Positions 63,058 to 64,000 of a stretch of DNA of 64,000 nt are shown piece by piece. Source of the stretch: Rosistilla oblonga (GTDB lineage: Bacteria > Planctomycetota > Planctomycetia > Pirellulales > Pirellulaceae); the NCBI RefSeq assembly GCF_007751715.1, contig NZ_CP036292.1:496001-560000 (forward strand), in the 5' to 3' direction. The notes under the pieces were generated by a model. It ran no database searches and was not told the DNA's origin. It saw only the letters and a program-made list of their open reading frames with translations. Numbering within the stretch: the stretch's first letter is position 1; each line of letters begins with the position of its first letter. The position numbers were made by a program, and so were the translations under genes.

Positions 63058-64000
63058 TTAGCCGGCAAATTTCGCGATTCGGAACGCCGTCGCTTGGCCT
63101 TGAGGCGAGACGTTCAAGCTGACGAAGTTATCGCCGGCCGGGACGTCGTTGGAGCTGACGACGTTGATAGGGCAGTCGGCGTCGGGGGTCTCGTAGTTCA
63201 GCGTCGGCCACAGCGAACCCTCGGAAAGGGCTTGGATGCTGGCGATCGCTTCGACCATTCCGCCGCCGGCACCGAGGTTGCCGAAGTTGCCCTTGGCGGC
63301 AACGACTGGCGGCGTGTCGGGGCCCAGAACTTCGACGATCGCAGCAGCTTCCTGGATGTCGCCGTCGGGGGTGCCAATGCCGTGGGCGTTGACGTGACCG
63401 ACGCTTGTGTCGCTGTTCCGCATCGCACCACGCAACGCGTTGGCCATCGCGGTTTGGATGAACTGAGGCCCCGCAGTGGCGCCAGCGGTCCCGGAGCCGA
63501 AGCCGACGACTTCGCCAAGGATCTCGGCGCCGCGAGCTTTCGCGAATTCCAGTTCTTCCAGGATGAACGCACCCGCTCCTTCGCCCAGCACCGAACCGGT
63601 GCGGTCTTTGTCGAACGGGCGACTCAGTCCCGCCGGGTTTTCACTTCCGCCGGCCAGAACTTCTTGCATCACCACGTGCAGCGTGCGGAAGGGATTGATC
63701 CGTGTGCCGGTCGCTCCAACGACCATCGCGTCGACGATCCCGCGGGAGATTGTCGAGACAGCTTCGCCGATCGCCGCTCCGGGAGAGGCTTCGCGCAAGG
63801 TGAGTGAATTGTTGGCACCGCGCAGATCGTTGTAGATCGCGATGTGACTGGCGGGCATGTTCGGCAGATACTTCAACAGCCACAGCGGATTGACTTCGGG
63901 CAGCCCCAGTTCGCTCCAGCGTTCGAATTGGAAGCGTCCTTCGGCATCCTGGCACTTGCGAATCCCGGCGGCGAATTCTTCGGGCAGCGTCATAATATAG
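63058..64000 (-). CDS. Beta-ketoacyl synthase-like protein lacking catalytic Cys, 5' end outside window
   Basis: The frame runs off the right edge, so about the first 90-100 residues of a KAS domain (including the N-terminal GIG block) are absent; the ATG at 63993 is internal. The remaining 311-residue part aligns with FabF: GANNSLTLREASPGAAIGEA (59-78), SRPFDKDRTGSVLGEGAGAFILEE, VNAHGIGTPDGD (202-212, His kept), AAKGNFGNLGAGGG (232-245). The active-site Cys is Glu68 and the second catalytic His is Asn239. A non-condensing partner, chain-length-factor-like or decarboxylase-like subunit is possible. Confidence 0.8.
   Translation of the reverse strand, partial: YIMTLPEEFAAGIRKCQDAEGRFQFERWSELGLPEVNPLWLLKYLPNMPASHIAIYNDLRGANNSLTLREASPGAAIGEAVSTISRGIVDAMVVGATGTRINPFRTLHVVMQEVLAGGSENPAGLSRPFDKDRTGSVLGEGAGAFILEELEFAKARGAEILGEVVGFGSGTAGATAGPQFIQTAMANALRGAMRNSDTSVGHVNAHGIGTPDGDIQEAAAIVEVLGPDTPPVVAAKGNFGNLGAGGGMVEAIASIQALSEGSLWPTLNYETPDADCPINVVSSNDVPAGDNFVSLNVSPQGQATAFRIAKFAG

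Overview
The window looks like a planctomycete chromosome, most likely from the Pirellulales (Rhodopirellula/Rosistilla-like). This is inferred from gene content: DUF1559 prepilin-like proteins, paired DUF1549/DUF1553 cytochrome and DUF1501 proteins, DUF1552, an ECF sigma factor of the Rhodopirellula/Verrucomicrobium type, a PEP-CTERM protein, a sulfatase and scattered his genes. The DNA is moderately GC-rich, gene density is modest, and many intergenic stretches hold hairpin-forming repeats. I see no rRNA, tRNA, CRISPR array, complete insertion sequence or prophage.

Layout. 0-6.3 kb: end of a DUF1552 gene, a secreted metallophosphoesterase, and two cassettes of a DUF1559 prepilin-like gene followed by a small lipoprotein gene. 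6.8-8.5 kb: ruvB and hisB. 9.2-15.7 kb: a tightly packed set of ECF sigma factor, FecR/LamG membrane protein, DUF1549/DUF1553 cytochrome and DUF1501 protein, followed by a 36-bp tandem hairpin array. 16-19.8 kb: a third DUF1559/lipoprotein cassette, a K+ channel with RCK domains and a RegA-like response regulator. 19.9-28.7 kb: secreted proteins (esterase, an unknown, DUF1254, PEP-CTERM, ThuA-like, dienelactone hydrolase). 29.5-34.5 kb: a second DUF1501/DUF1553 pair. 34.7-37.3 kb: hisD-hisC. 37.9-45.5 kb: endonuclease/phosphatase-fold protein, zinc-ribbon/bPH2 membrane protein, a secreted unknown, a diheme cytochrome fused to a degenerate peptidase-like domain, xerD and a single-domain response regulator.

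46-53 kb is the translation and nucleic-acid block: nusA, infB, rbfA, a degenerate endonuclease-III-like protein with a histone-H1-like tail, and a yebC-family gene. 53-61.4 kb, on the minus strand, holds a sulfatase gene, then a probable four-gene unit (WecA/MraY-like transferase, O-antigen ligase with a TPR-like tail, DUF1573 protein, tetraheme lipoprotein). 61.5-64 kb: xylA and the 3' part of a ketoacyl-synthase-like gene that has lost its active-site Cys.

The most unusual items are: (i) a roughly 396-bp MITE-like palindromic element at 41354-41749 with imperfect terminal inverted repeats and 12-14-bp flanking direct repeats; (ii) a hairpin repeat that sits between hisD and hisC and also in frame inside the O-antigen ligase gene; (iii) the sigma/FecR-LamG/cytochrome/DUF1501 operon; (iv) several enzyme-like proteins whose catalytic residues are replaced (ketoacyl synthase, endonuclease III, peptidase, 5'-nucleotidase folds); (v) an AUG-stop element and an overlapping small frame in the infB leader.
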